This document shows positions 9,901 to 20,553 of a stretch of DNA of 64,000 nucleotides, in pieces; position 1 is the stretch's first letter, and each line of letters begins with the position of its first letter. The translations under genes and the position numbers were made by a program. Under the pieces are notes generated by a model. It searched no databases and was not told the origin of the DNA. It worked only from the letters and a program-made list of their open reading frames with translations. The DNA is from Stappia sp. WLB 29. GTDB taxonomy: Bacteria; Pseudomonadota; Alphaproteobacteria; Rhizobiales; Stappiaceae. Location: NCBI RefSeq assembly GCF_023507705.1, contig NZ_JALBGD010000003.1, forward strand, positions 1 through 64,000, written 5' to 3'.

Positions 9901-10974
9901 TCAGTTCACGATCCAGCCGTCGCGGTAAACGGCGGTGCGCTCCGGATCGAAGCGCAGGACGCCCTCGCTCGGGATCCGCGTCCCCTCGGGGACCAGCAAC
10001 TTGACGACATGCCCGAATGCTTGCGTCTCGACGATGCTGAAGCGCCCCGCGTCGCTCACCTTGACGGTGCGAGCCGGCAGTCCGCCCTCCTCGCCGCCCT
10101 CTACAAAGCTGACGAATTCCGGCCGCACGCCCACTTCCAGCCGGACCGGCCCCGTCGCCTCCGCCGTCTGACAATCGGCCACGGCAATGCCGCCGATCAG
10201 CGCCTTGCCGCCGGAGACCTCGCAAGGAAGCACGTTCATGCCCGGCGAGCCGATGAAGTGGCCGACAAACGTGTGCTGCGGCCGCTCGAACAGTTCGACC
10301 GGCGTTCCGATCTGCACCACCTCGCCCTGGTTCATCACCACCACCTTGTCGGCGAAGGTCAGCGCCTCCGTCTGGTCGTGGGTGACGTAGATCATCGTGG
10401 TGTGCACCCGCTGGTGCAGTTCCTTGAGCTTGGAACGCAACTGCCATTTCAGATGCGGATCGATCACCGTCAGCGGTTCGTCGAACATGATCGCATTGAC
10501 ATCGGATCGCACGAGGCCGCGGCCGAGCGAGATCTTCTGCTTGCCGTCGGCCGTCAGGCCGGCGGCCCGGCGCTCCAGCATGTGGGTGAGGTCGATCATC
10601 CCGGCGATCTCGCGCACCCTTGCGTCGACATCGCGCTCGGCGACGCCGCGATTGCGCAGCGGGAAGGCGAGATTGTCGTAGACGCTCATCGTGTCGTAGA
10701 CGACCGGGAACTGGAAGACCTGGGCGATGTGCCGCCGGTCCGGCGGCAGCGCCGTCACATCGGTGCCATCGAAGAGAACGCGCCCCTCCGTCGGCTTCAA
10801 GAGGCCGGAAATGATCGACAGCAAGGTCGTCTTGCCGCAACCGGAAGGGCCCAGCAACGCATAGGCGCCGCCGTCCTCCCATTCGAGGTCGAGACGCTTG
10901 AGCGCCCAGTCCCCGTCGGAGGCCGGTGCGGGACCGTAGGCGTGCCGCAGGGTGTCGAGTACGATTCGTGCCAT
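9901..10974 (-). CDS. glpT: Glycerol ABC transporter ATPase GlpT (degenerate signature)
   Basis: MalK-like ATPase, 357 residues, with Walker A GPSGCGKTT (42-50), a Q-loop (VFQFP), Walker B AIMFDEP and an intact H-switch (YVTHDQ, His199). The ABC signature is not LSGGQ but LTADGKQ (140-146). The C-terminal TOBE-like domain (about 245-350) is present. It pairs with GlpS, which has the complementary defects, so one ATP site of the heterodimer would be consensus and the other degenerate. It follows glpS by 11 bp; the dispersed repeat separates it from the permease genes. Confidence 0.9.
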   Translation of the reverse strand: MARIVLDTLRHAYGPAPASDGDWALKRLDLEWEDGGAYALLGPSGCGKTTLLSIISGLLKPTEGRVLFDGTDVTALPPDRRHIAQVFQFPVVYDTMSVYDNLAFPLRNRGVAERDVDARVREIAGMIDLTHMLERRAAGLTADGKQKISLGRGLVRSDVNAIMFDEPLTVIDPHLKWQLRSKLKELHQRVHTTMIYVTHDQTEALTFADKVVVMNQGEVVQIGTPVELFERPQHTFVGHFIGSPGMNVLPCEVSGGKALIGGIAVADCQTAEATGPVRLEVGVRPEFVSFVEGGEEGGLPARTVKVSDAGRFSIVETQAFGHVVKLLVPEGTRIPSEGVLRFDPERTAVYRDGWIVN

Positions 10975-10985
10975 GTCCCGTCCTC

Positions 10986-12047
10986 CTAGAGCCGCCGGCC
11001 GGTCTCGTCGAAGACCAGCGCCTTCGACATGTCGGCATAAAGCCGCTGCCGCGTACCGACCTCGAAGGGATGGATGCCATGGGCCTGCGACACCCAGGTC
11101 CGCTCGTGGAAGGTGAAATGGATGATGCTCTCCGAGCCGGAGAGTTCGGTCACCAGCACCGTACCCTCCACCGCCACCGGCTGGGTGCCCTTCGGGGCGG
11201 GACTGACGTGATGCGGGCGCACCCCCAGCGTATAGGCCCCGTCGGCAAGGCCCGCATGGCGGGCCGGCACCGGGAACCTGCCGCCATCGACCAGGTGGAA
11301 GTCGCCGCCCGCCTTGGTCACCTGCGCCGTGTTGATCGGCGGATCGGAGAAGACCTGCGCGCTGGTGAGGTCGGCCGGGCTGCGATAGACCTCGCCCGTC
11401 GGACCGAACTGCACCACCCGCCCCTCGTACAGGCAGGCGGTGTGGCCGCCGAACAGCAACGCCTCGACCGGCTCGGTCGTCGCGTAGACGACGATGCAGT
11501 CGCGGTCGGCGAAGAGGCGCGGCAGCTCGTCCCGCAACTCCTCGCGCAGCTTGAAGTCGAGATTGGCGAGCGGTTCGTCGAGCAGGACGAGATCCGCATC
11601 CTTGACCAGCGCCCGTGCCATCGCCGTGCGCTGCTGCTGGCCGCCCGACAGTTCGGACGGCCGTCGGTCCAGCATCGGCGTCAGCCGCAGCAGTTCGGCG
11701 AAGGTGCCGACCCGGCGCTTGATCTCGTCGTCGGCCATCCGCGCCACCTTGAGCGGCGAGGCGATGTTCTCGTAGACGGTCATGTTCGGGTAATTGATGA
11801 ACTGCTGGTAGACCATCGAGACGTTGCGGTTGCGCACCGACACGCCGGTGACATCGCGGCCGCCGAAATGGACCTCGCCGGAGGTCGGACGTTCGAGGCC
11901 CGCCATCAGCTTCATCAAGGTGGTCTTGCCCGCCAGCGTGGTTCCGAGCAGGACGTTGAAGCTGCCGGGCTCGCAGACGAGATCGACGGGGTGAATATGC
12001 GTCTCCGCACCAACGCGCAGGCTGACGCGCCTCAATTCAAGGGACAT
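10986..12047 (-). CDS. glpS: Glycerol ABC transporter ATPase GlpS (no H-switch His)
   Basis: MalK-like ATPase, 353 residues. It has Walker A GTTLAGKTT (35-43), a Q-loop (MVYQQF), a canonical LSGGQQQR signature (133-140) and Walker B DLVLLDEP, plus a C-terminal TOBE-type regulatory domain. The H-switch reads VYATTEP, with Thr191 where His is expected (canonical VTHDQ). This is complementary to GlpT, which keeps the His but lost LSGGQ. The ATG at 12047 gives the family N-terminus; a longer in-frame opening upstream is not conserved sequence. Confidence 0.9.
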   Translation of the reverse strand: MSLELRRVSLRVGAETHIHPVDLVCEPGSFNVLLGTTLAGKTTLMKLMAGLERPTSGEVHFGGRDVTGVSVRNRNVSMVYQQFINYPNMTVYENIASPLKVARMADDEIKRRVGTFAELLRLTPMLDRRPSELSGGQQQRTAMARALVKDADLVLLDEPLANLDFKLREELRDELPRLFADRDCIVVYATTEPVEALLFGGHTACLYEGRVVQFGPTGEVYRSPADLTSAQVFSDPPINTAQVTKAGGDFHLVDGGRFPVPARHAGLADGAYTLGVRPHHVSPAPKGTQPVAVEGTVLVTELSGSESIIHFTFHERTWVSQAHGIHPFEVGTRQRLYADMSKALVFDETGRRL

Positions 12048-12208
12048 CTCGGGTCGCCCTTCATGCAAGGTTCGATGGTGCTGGATCGCCGGCTCGCTGT
12101 CAGCCTTCCCAGGGAGGGCAGCCGCAGGTTGGTGACGGACGCACAAGGTCGGCCGCCTTCCCCGGCGACGGAGCGGACGTGCCGCGCCACTGCGAAGGAT
12201 CCGGGCGG

Positions 12209-12234
12209 GCAACCCGGGACGGATCCCGGGTTGC
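12209..12234 (-). other. Strong intercistronic hairpin between glpV and glpS
   Basis: A perfect 11-bp inverted repeat (GCAACCCGGGA / TCCCGGGTTGC, loop CGGA) lies in the 208-bp gap between the binding-protein gene and the ATPase genes. No T-tract follows on the minus strand, so it is more likely an mRNA-stabilising or processing hairpin than a full terminator. Such elements commonly raise binding-protein expression relative to the membrane subunits. Confidence 0.7.
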
Positions 12235-12255
12235 GGTTTGCGTCGATCTGCAGGC

Positions 12256-13992
<1,737 letters not shown>

Positions 13993-14182
13993 ATGAAGTC
14001 CTCCCATGCATTTCTGCATCCCGACTATCAAACGAAAAAAAATGAACGTCAACACGAAAACCTTCTTGCCATTCCTTGCTTGCAGGAGGCAAAATTCGTG
14101 GAGTTTCGGTAGGTTGTTGCCGATGCAAACGAAATCCGGTTAAAATACGCGCCAATATCGAAAAAAAACGAAAGATCACTAG
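13993..14182. promoter_or_regulatory. glpV-glpR divergent control region with GlpR-like motifs
   Basis: AT-rich compared with its flanks. It holds several ACGAAA-type motifs of the kind recognised by DeoR-family GlpR: a pair CGAAAAAAAATGAACG (14033-14048) and TCGAAAAAAAACGAAAG (14158-14174), plus CACGAAAAC near 14053 and CAAACGAAAT near 14127. The two longer copies are direct repeats about 125 bp apart, placed to cover both divergent promoters. Operator assignment is inference from motif and context. Confidence 0.6.
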
Positions 14183-15007
14183 ATGGAACCCGTAACCCCC
14201 CGTCAGTCCGAGATCCTGGACCGCGCGCGACGCGCCGGGCGGGTCGATGTCGACGGCCTCGCGACGGAGTTCGACGTCACGCCGCAGACCATCCGCAAGG
14301 ATCTCAACGAGCTGTGCGAGCGCGGCATGCTGCAGCGGGTGCATGGCGGTGCCGTGCTGCCGTCGGGCATCGCCAACTATGCCTATGACGCAAGGCGCCA
14401 GCTCGCGGCCGACGAGAAACGGCGGATCGGCCTGCGCGCGGCCAGCCTCATTCCCGACAATGCCTCGATCATGCTGAACATCGGCACCACCACCGAGCAG
14501 GTGGCGCGGGCGCTGCGCCAGCATGACGGCATCATGGCGATCACCAACAACATCAACGTCGCCAACATCCTGCGGGCGGCACCGGCCGTGGAGGTGATCA
14601 TCGCCGGCGGCCAGGTCCGCGCCTCCGACGGCGGCATCGTCGGCGAGGCGGCTGCCGACTTCATCCGCCAGTTCAAGGTCGACTACGCGCTGATCGGCGC
14701 CTCGGCCATCGACCCGGACGGAACGATCTTCGACTACGACTTCCGCGAGGTGCGCGTCGCCCGCGAGATCATCACGCATGCCCGGCAGACGATCCTCGTC
14801 GCCGACAGCATGAAATTCGAACGCAGCGCCCCGGTGCGCATCGCCCATATCTCCCAGATCGACATCTTCGTCACCGACAAGGTCCCTCCCGAGCCCGTGG
14901 TCGAGATCTGCCGGGAGCACGGCGTGCGCATCGAGATCGCCGGCGACGGGGAACCGGAGCGCCGCGACATGGAGCGCGAAGACGGCCAGGGAGCCCAGGG
15001 CAAATGA
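14183..15007 (+). CDS. glpR: DeoR-family glycerol-3-phosphate regulon repressor GlpR
   Basis: 274-residue repressor. The N-terminal DeoR helix-turn-helix is clear (RQSEILDRARRAGRVDVDGLATEFDVTPQTIRKDLNEL), followed by the C-terminal sugar-phosphate sensor domain (RIGLRAASLI, MLNIGTTTEQVARAL, VGEAAADFI, DYALIGASAI). It is expected to repress glpD and the divergent transporter operon until glycerol 3-phosphate binds. Its stop overlaps the glpD start (ATGA), so the two are translationally coupled. Confidence 0.92.
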   Translation: MEPVTPRQSEILDRARRAGRVDVDGLATEFDVTPQTIRKDLNELCERGMLQRVHGGAVLPSGIANYAYDARRQLAADEKRRIGLRAASLIPDNASIMLNIGTTTEQVARALRQHDGIMAITNNINVANILRAAPAVEVIIAGGQVRASDGGIVGEAAADFIRQFKVDYALIGASAIDPDGTIFDYDFREVRVAREIITHARQTILVADSMKFERSAPVRIAHISQIDIFVTDKVPPEPVVEICREHGVRIEIAGDGEPERRDMEREDGQGAQGK

Positions 15008-16560
15008 GTGCAGCAGCGCAAGCGGCCGACTACGACCTTCTCGTCGTCGGCGGCGGCATCAACGGATGCGGCATCGCCCGCGACGCGATCGGGCGGGGCT
15101 ATTCCGTCTGCCTGGCGGAAATGAACGACCTGGCCAGCGGCACCTCGTCCTGGTCGACCAAGCTGATCCATGGCGGGCTGCGCTATCTGGAGCATTACGA
15201 GTTCCGCCTGGTGCGCGAAGCCTTGAGCGAGCGCGAGCTGCTATGGGCCAACGCGCCGCACATCATCCGGCCGCTGCGCTTCGTGCTGCCGCACCAGAAG
15301 GGCCTGCGCCCGCGCTGGATGCTGCGCCTCGGCCTGTTCCTCTACGACAATCTCGGCGGTCGCAAGCTGCTGCCGGGCACGCGGACGCTGAACCTTGCGA
15401 CCGACCCGACCGGCAAACCGCTGAAGGACGGGTTCACCACCGGCTTCGAATATTCCGACTGCTGGGTGGACGATGCCCGGCTGGTCGTTCTCAACGCCCG
15501 CGACGCCGCGGACCGGGGAGCGGAGATCCACACCGGCACGCAGGTCGTCGGCCTCGCGCGCGAGGGCGATATCTGGCGCGCCACGCTGCAGGCCCGCGAG
15601 GGCGGGGCAACGCGCAGCGTCACCGCCCGCCTGGTGGTCAATGCCGCCGGCCCCTGGGTCGACCGGGTGCTGAAGGGCGCCCTGAAGCGCAACGACACCC
15701 ACAACGTCCGGCTCGTGCAGGGCAGCCACATCGTCGTGCGCAAGCTGTTCGACCACGACCGCGCCTACATCTTCCAGAACGGCGACGGGCGCATCGTCTT
15801 CGCCATTCCCTACGAGCAGGACTTCACCCTGATCGGCACCACCGACCGCGACTACGACGGCGATCCGGCAAAGGTGGCGGCGAGCGAGGAGGAAATCGTC
15901 TACCTGACCGAGGCGGCGAGCGAGTATTTCCGCAAGCCGATTACCCGGCAGGACGTGGTGTGGACCTATTCCGGCGTGCGGCCGCTGTTCGACGACGGCG
16001 CCTCCAAGGCGCAGGAAGCCACCCGCGACTACGTGCTCAAGCTCGACGGCAACGGCGGGGGCGGTCAGGCGCCGATGATCAACATCTTCGGCGGCAAGAT
16101 CACCACCTACAGGCGCCTGGCCCTGTCCGTGCTCGAGATGATCGAGAAGGCGCTCGGCGCCAAGGGGCCGGAATGGACCGCGCGGGCGCTGCTGCCCGGC
16201 GGCGACTTCCCCACCACCGGCCTTGCCGATCTGGAAGCGGCCCTTGCGCAGGACTTCGCCTTCCTGCCCCGTACGCTCATCGCCCGCCTCGCCCGCAGCT
16301 ACGGCACCCGCACCCGCGACCTGCTGGCCGGCGCGACCTCGCTCGACGATCTCGGACCGCATTTCGGCGCCGACCTCTACGGCCGGGAGGTGGCCTATCT
16401 GATGGACCGCGAGTGGGCGCGTCATGCCGAGGACGTGCTGTGGCGCCGCAGCAAGCTGGGCCTGCGGGTCGCGGCGCAGCAGGCCCAGGCGCTGGAAGCC
16501 TGGATGACCGAGCGCCTTGCCGGCCTCGCGGCAGCGGGCGCCGGGCGCAGCAAGGCCTGA
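15004..16560 (+). CDS. glpD: Glycerol-3-phosphate dehydrogenase (aerobic, FAD)
   Basis: Membrane-associated flavoenzyme that oxidises sn-glycerol 3-phosphate to dihydroxyacetone phosphate and feeds electrons to quinone. The 518-residue protein has the N-terminal FAD-binding motif YDLLVVGGGINGCGIARDA, SGTSSWSTKLIHGGLRYLE, the IPYEQDFTLIGTTDRDYDGD stretch and a C-terminal helical domain (VAYLMDREWARHAEDVLWRRSKLGL). It overlaps glpR by 4 bp. Glycerol kinase is needed to connect transport with this enzyme, and glpK is not in the window. A hairpin terminator follows. Confidence 0.96.
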   Translation: MSAAAQAADYDLLVVGGGINGCGIARDAIGRGYSVCLAEMNDLASGTSSWSTKLIHGGLRYLEHYEFRLVREALSERELLWANAPHIIRPLRFVLPHQKGLRPRWMLRLGLFLYDNLGGRKLLPGTRTLNLATDPTGKPLKDGFTTGFEYSDCWVDDARLVVLNARDAADRGAEIHTGTQVVGLAREGDIWRATLQAREGGATRSVTARLVVNAAGPWVDRVLKGALKRNDTHNVRLVQGSHIVVRKLFDHDRAYIFQNGDGRIVFAIPYEQDFTLIGTTDRDYDGDPAKVAASEEEIVYLTEAASEYFRKPITRQDVVWTYSGVRPLFDDGASKAQEATRDYVLKLDGNGGGGQAPMINIFGGKITTYRRLALSVLEMIEKALGAKGPEWTARALLPGGDFPTTGLADLEAALAQDFAFLPRTLIARLARSYGTRTRDLLAGATSLDDLGPHFGADLYGREVAYLMDREWARHAEDVLWRRSKLGLRVAAQQAQALEAWMTERLAGLAAAGAGRSKA

Positions 16561-16589
16561 GGCCGGACAGCCCGCCCCATCATGCAAAT

Positions 16590-16623
16590 ACCGCCGGACG
16601 ATCCCTCGCCCGGCGGTCTTTTC
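16590..16623 (+). terminator. Rho-independent terminator after glpD
   Basis: An 8-bp stem ACCGCCGG / CCGGCGGT (12-nt loop) followed by CTTTTCG, between the convergent glpD and the binding-protein gene. Confidence 0.65.
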
Positions 16624-16646
16624 GTCTTGTCCTGCGCAGATGACGA

Positions 16647-17624
16647 TCAGAGCTTGTCGGTCACCGCAGTGGTGGTGGCGCCGACCGGTTCCTTGCTGAT
16701 CACCGGGTCGGATCCGCCGCTCAGCAGCGTGTTGACCGTGCGCTGGTAGTCTTCCATGTCGAGCCGGCCGTCGGAGCCTTCCGTCAGCTTGTTGACCTCG
16801 CGGACCATGCGCTTCTGGTGCTTCTCGGTCTGCGCGCCGGTGGCATCGTTCTCCAGCACGATGTCGGCCGCCTCGTCCGGATTTTCGCGCGAGTACTCCC
16901 AGCCCTTCATCGTGGCACGGACGAACCGCACCATCTTGTCGACGAAGGCCGGATCCTCGAGGTTCTCCTCCATCACATAAAGGCCGTCCTCCAGCGTCGC
17001 GACGCCCTGGTCCTCATACTTGAAGATGATCAGATCGCTCTCCGCGATGCCGGCATCGATGACCTGCCAGTATTCGTTGTAGGTCATGGTGGAGATGCAG
17101 TCGGCCTGCTTCTGCAGCAGCGGATCGACGTTGAAGCCCTGCTTCAGCACGGTGACCCCCTCCGGGCCGCCCTCGGTCGAGATGCCCAGCTTGCTCATCC
17201 AGGACAGGAACGGATACTCGTTGCCGAAGAACCAGACGCCGAGCGTGCGGCCGCGGAAGTCCTCCGGCTTGGTGATGCCGGTTTCCTTCAGGCAGACCAG
17301 CATCATGCCCGACTCCTTGAAGGGCTGGGCGATGTTGACCAAGGGTACGCCGCGTTCGCGGCTGGCGAGCGCGGCCGGCATCCAGTCGATGATCACGTCG
17401 GCGCCGCCGCCGGCGATGACCTGCGGCGGGGCGATGTCCGGCCCGCCCGGCTTGATCGTGACGTTGAGTCCCTCTTCCTCGTAGAAGCCCTTGTCCTTGG
17501 CCACGTAATAGCCGGCGAACTGGCCCTGCGTGACCCATTTCAGCTGCAGCGTGATGTCGTCGGCTGCCTGCGCGGGACCGAATGCGAAGGCAAGCGCGGC
17601 GGCGGCTAGCAAAGTCCTCTTCAT
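16647..17624 (-). CDS. NMT1/THI5-like ABC substrate-binding protein (probable pyrimidine importer)
   Basis: 325-residue periplasmic binding protein with a signal peptide (MKRTLLAAAALAFAFGPAQA) and NMT1/THI5/SsuA-type features: ITLQLKWVTQGQFAGYYVAKDKGFY, VIAGGGADVIIDWMPAAL, GRTLGVWFFGNEYPFL. The family binds thiamine precursors, sulfonates, nitrate and pyrimidine-like ligands. Here the same-strand genes for dihydropyrimidinase and N-carbamoyl-beta-alanine amidase point to a pyrimidine or a reduced pyrimidine as ligand, which is inference. The ATG at 17624 follows GGGAGCAGGAA. Last gene of the minus-strand operon. Confidence 0.85.
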   Translation of the reverse strand: MKRTLLAAAALAFAFGPAQAADDITLQLKWVTQGQFAGYYVAKDKGFYEEEGLNVTIKPGGPDIAPPQVIAGGGADVIIDWMPAALASRERGVPLVNIAQPFKESGMMLVCLKETGITKPEDFRGRTLGVWFFGNEYPFLSWMSKLGISTEGGPEGVTVLKQGFNVDPLLQKQADCISTMTYNEYWQVIDAGIAESDLIIFKYEDQGVATLEDGLYVMEENLEDPAFVDKMVRFVRATMKGWEYSRENPDEAADIVLENDATGAQTEKHQKRMVREVNKLTEGSDGRLDMEDYQRTVNTLLSGGSDPVISKEPVGATTTAVTDKL

Positions 17625-17658
17625 TTCCTGCTCCCTCTGGTGGGGCAGCCGCCGCCCG

Positions 17659-18837
17659 TTATCCCCGGACTGACGGATGCCAGAATGTGACCGCCCGTTC
17701 GACGAGGGTCACCAAACCGTAGAATAGCGACCCGGCGAGTGCGGCGACGGCAATCGAGGCCCAGACCATGTCGATGTTCATCCGCCCCACCTCGGTGGAG
17801 ATACGGAAGCCCATGCCGACGATGGGCGTGCCGAAGAATTCGGCAACAATGGCCCCGATGAGCGCAAGCGTCGAGTTGATTTTCAAGGCATTGAAAACGA
17901 ACGGCATGGCCATGGGCAGGCGCATCTTGAGCAGCGTCTGCGGGTAGTTTGCCGCGTAAGTGTGCATGAGATCGAGCTGCATCCGGTCGGCGGCGGCAAG
18001 GCCGGTCACCGTGTTCACCAGCATCGGGAAGAAGGTCATGATCACGACCACCGCCGCCTTGGACGGCCAGTCGAAGCCGAACCACATGACCATGATGGGC
18101 GCGACGCCGATGATCGGCAGGGCCGAGACCAGATTGCCGACCGGCAGCAGGCCGCGCCGCAGGAACGGCACCCGGTCGACCAGGATGGCGACGAGGAAGC
18201 CGGATCCGCAGCCGATGGCGTAGCCGACCAGCACCCCTTTCAGGAAGGTCTGGCGGAAGTCCGCCCACAGCACGGCCGGCGAGGTCAGCAGCCGCACCCA
18301 GATGTCGGAGGGCGGCGGCAGCAGCACCTTGGGCACGGCGAAACCGACGACCAGCACCTGCCACAGGATCAGCAGCCAGGCGCCGAAGGTCAGCGGGATG
18401 GCCAGCGCAAGCAGTCGCTTCCACACGGCCCCGCGCGGGGTCAGCGCCGCCATCTCCTCCACCGACAGCCAGGCGAGCGCCCAGGCGACGAAGACATAGG
18501 CCCAGAACCCGGAAGCAGCCTGGCCGGGATATCCGCCGGCGATCCGAATCAGCGCGAAGGCCATGGCGTAGGAGACGGCGACCAGGGCCAGCATCGCCGG
18601 CGGGCCTTGCAGGAAGCGCAGGAGATAGGGCGCCAGCACGATGACGCCGGCCAGGGCGGCGATCGCCAGCAGCGGATGGCGGAACAGGCCCAGCGCCATC
18701 GTGTCCGAGGCGATAATCGGTAGCATGGTCGCGACCACGGCGACGACCAGCGCCAGCGCCGCCAGCAGCGCCTTGACCGGACCGAGCCGGCGGCGCTCCG
18801 CCAGCGGCGAGCCGAGGGAGGGGTGCGGGGTGCTCAT
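17659..18837 (-). CDS. ABC permease with extended N-terminal membrane region
   Basis: 392-residue SsuC/TauC-type permease. The C-terminal 250 residues are the canonical BPD_transp_1 domain with an EAA-type segment (MHTYAANYPQTLLKMRLPMAMPFVF). The first ~140 residues add four to five extra hydrophobic helices not found in minimal SsuC proteins. It overlaps the preceding permease gene by 4 bp and precedes the binding-protein gene by 34 bp, so it belongs to the same importer. Ligand inferred to be a pyrimidine. Confidence 0.88.
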   Translation of the reverse strand: MSTPHPSLGSPLAERRRLGPVKALLAALALVVAVVATMLPIIASDTMALGLFRHPLLAIAALAGVIVLAPYLLRFLQGPPAMLALVAVSYAMAFALIRIAGGYPGQAASGFWAYVFVAWALAWLSVEEMAALTPRGAVWKRLLALAIPLTFGAWLLILWQVLVVGFAVPKVLLPPPSDIWVRLLTSPAVLWADFRQTFLKGVLVGYAIGCGSGFLVAILVDRVPFLRRGLLPVGNLVSALPIIGVAPIMVMWFGFDWPSKAAVVVIMTFFPMLVNTVTGLAAADRMQLDLMHTYAANYPQTLLKMRLPMAMPFVFNALKINSTLALIGAIVAEFFGTPIVGMGFRISTEVGRMNIDMVWASIAVAALAGSLFYGLVTLVERAVTFWHPSVRG

Positions 18838-19757
18838 CGCCGCATCCCCATGCGCTTCAGCACCAGCCGCTCGGCCATGCCGATCAGCGCGACCAGCGCT
18901 GCCGCCAGCACGGCCGCCGCGATCAGCGCCGACCAGATCTGCACCGTCTGCCCGTAATAGGAGCCCGACAGCAGGCGCGCGCCGAGGCCTGCGACCGCGC
19001 CGGTCGGCAGCTCGCCGACGATGGCGCCGACGAGGCTGGCGGCAACGCCCACCTTCATGGAGGCGAAGAGATAGGGCATGGCGGAGGGCAGGCGCAGCTT
19101 CCACAGCGCCTGCGCGGGCGAGGCCGAATAGGTCTTCATCAGGTCCATCTGGATAGCCTCGGGCGAGCGCAGGCCCTTCACCATGCCGACCGTCACCGGA
19201 AAGAAGGAGAGATAGGTCGAGATCATCGCCTTGGGCAGCAGGCCGGAAATGCCGATGGCGTTCAGCACAACGATGATCATCGGCGCGATGGCGAGGATCG
19301 GGATCGTCTGCGAGGAGATCACCCAGGGCATCAGGCTCTTGTCGAGGACGCGGCTGTGCACGACCAGGATCGCCAGGCCGATGCCGAGGGCGGTGCCGAG
19401 CACGAAGCCGAGCAGGGTCGAGGAAAGGGTGATGCCGCCGTGATAGACGAGGCTGCGCTTGGAGGTCACCGCCTTGTTGGCCGTGGTGTCCCACAGCTCG
19501 ACCGCCACCTGGTGCGGGGCGGGCAGGACGGGCCGCTCCTGCGACAGCGTGTCGGCGACGAGCTGCACCAGCGGCGCATCCTCCACTCCGCCGCGCTTGT
19601 AGATGTCCCGCTGGAACGGCGCGTTGAGCAGCACCGCCGCCAGATACCAGACGGCGATGATCGCCGCGATGACCACCAGCACCGGCCCGGCCGTGCCCTG
19701 CATCAGGCCGGCGAAGGGCGAGCGGGCGGGCGACGCGGCGGCGGCCTCAATCGTCAT
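18834..19757 (-). CDS. ABC transporter permease (pyrimidine locus)
   Basis: 307-residue SsuC-type permease with about six transmembrane helices. One long helix at residues 25-45 precedes a ~70-residue periplasmic stretch, followed by the permease core and an EAA motif (MKTYSASPAQALWKLRLPSAMPYLF). It forms a heterodimer candidate with the downstream permease (4-bp overlap, ATGA) and overlaps the ATPase gene by 11 bp, indicating tight translational coupling within the operon. Confidence 0.88.
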   Translation of the reverse strand: MTIEAAAASPARSPFAGLMQGTAGPVLVVIAAIIAVWYLAAVLLNAPFQRDIYKRGGVEDAPLVQLVADTLSQERPVLPAPHQVAVELWDTTANKAVTSKRSLVYHGGITLSSTLLGFVLGTALGIGLAILVVHSRVLDKSLMPWVISSQTIPILAIAPMIIVVLNAIGISGLLPKAMISTYLSFFPVTVGMVKGLRSPEAIQMDLMKTYSASPAQALWKLRLPSAMPYLFASMKVGVAASLVGAIVGELPTGAVAGLGARLLSGSYYGQTVQIWSALIAAAVLAAALVALIGMAERLVLKRMGMRR

Positions 19758-20553
19758 AGCTGTGCCCCGCCCGCAGCCCCTCGCGCACCCGGTGCGCGAT
19801 CTTCAGGAATTCCGGCGTCTCGCGGATGTCGAGCGTGCGCTCGCGCGGCAGGTCGCTCTCGATCACGTCGTAGATGCGGCCCGGACGCGGGCACAGCACC
19901 ACGATCCTGGTCGACAGGAACACCGCCTCCGGGATCGAATGGGTGACGAAGACCACCGTCTTGCGGGTCTTGGCCCACAGTTTCAGCAGCTGCTCGTTGA
20001 GGTGGTCGCGGACGATCTCGTCGAGCGCGCCGAAGGGCTCGTCCATCAAGAGCAGGTCGGGATCGAAGGAGAGGGCGCGGGCGATGGAGGCGCGCTGCTG
20101 CATGCCGCCAGACAGCTGCCAGGGATACTTGCGCTCGAAGCCGGCAAGGTTCACCAGTTCCATGTTGCGGCGGATGCGCTCCTCGCGCTCCCCCTTCGAA
20201 AAGCCCATGATCTCCAGCGGCAGGGCGATGTTGTCGGCGATGGTCCGCCAGGGATAGAGCGCGGCGGCCTGGAACACGTAGCCATAGGCCCGCTTCAACC
20301 GGGCTTCGTCCGGCGTCATGCCGTTGACGCTGATCGAGCCGCCGGTCGGCGCCTCGAGATCGGCGATCACCCGCAAAAGCGTGGTCTTGCCGCAGCCCGA
20401 CGGGCCGATCAGCGAGACGAAATCGCCTTCGCCGATGGCGAGGTCGATGTCCGACAGCGCGTGCACCGGGCCGTCATCGGTCTCGAAGGTCAGGGACAGG
20501 TTCTCGATGTCGATGACCGGCGCTGCCGTGTCTCCCGCAGGCTGTGATTGCAT
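19747..20553 (-). CDS. ABC transporter ATPase (SsuB/TauB type, pyrimidine locus)
   Basis: 268-residue nitrate/sulfonate/taurine-type ATPase. Walker A GPSGCGKTT, Q-loop (YVFQAA), signature LSGGMQQR, Walker B LLLMDEPFGALDE and H-switch VTHS are all intact. I used the ATG at 20553 because it gives the family-like N-terminus (VIDIENLSLTFE begins soon after) and has GGGAGA upstream. It lies 131 bp after the dihydropyrimidinase gene on the same strand and overlaps the permease gene. Confidence 0.9.
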   Translation of the reverse strand: MQSQPAGDTAAPVIDIENLSLTFETDDGPVHALSDIDLAIGEGDFVSLIGPSGCGKTTLLRVIADLEAPTGGSISVNGMTPDEARLKRAYGYVFQAAALYPWRTIADNIALPLEIMGFSKGEREERIRRNMELVNLAGFERKYPWQLSGGMQQRASIARALSFDPDLLLMDEPFGALDEIVRDHLNEQLLKLWAKTRKTVVFVTHSIPEAVFLSTRIVVLCPRPGRIYDVIESDLPRERTLDIRETPEFLKIAHRVREGLRAGHSYDD

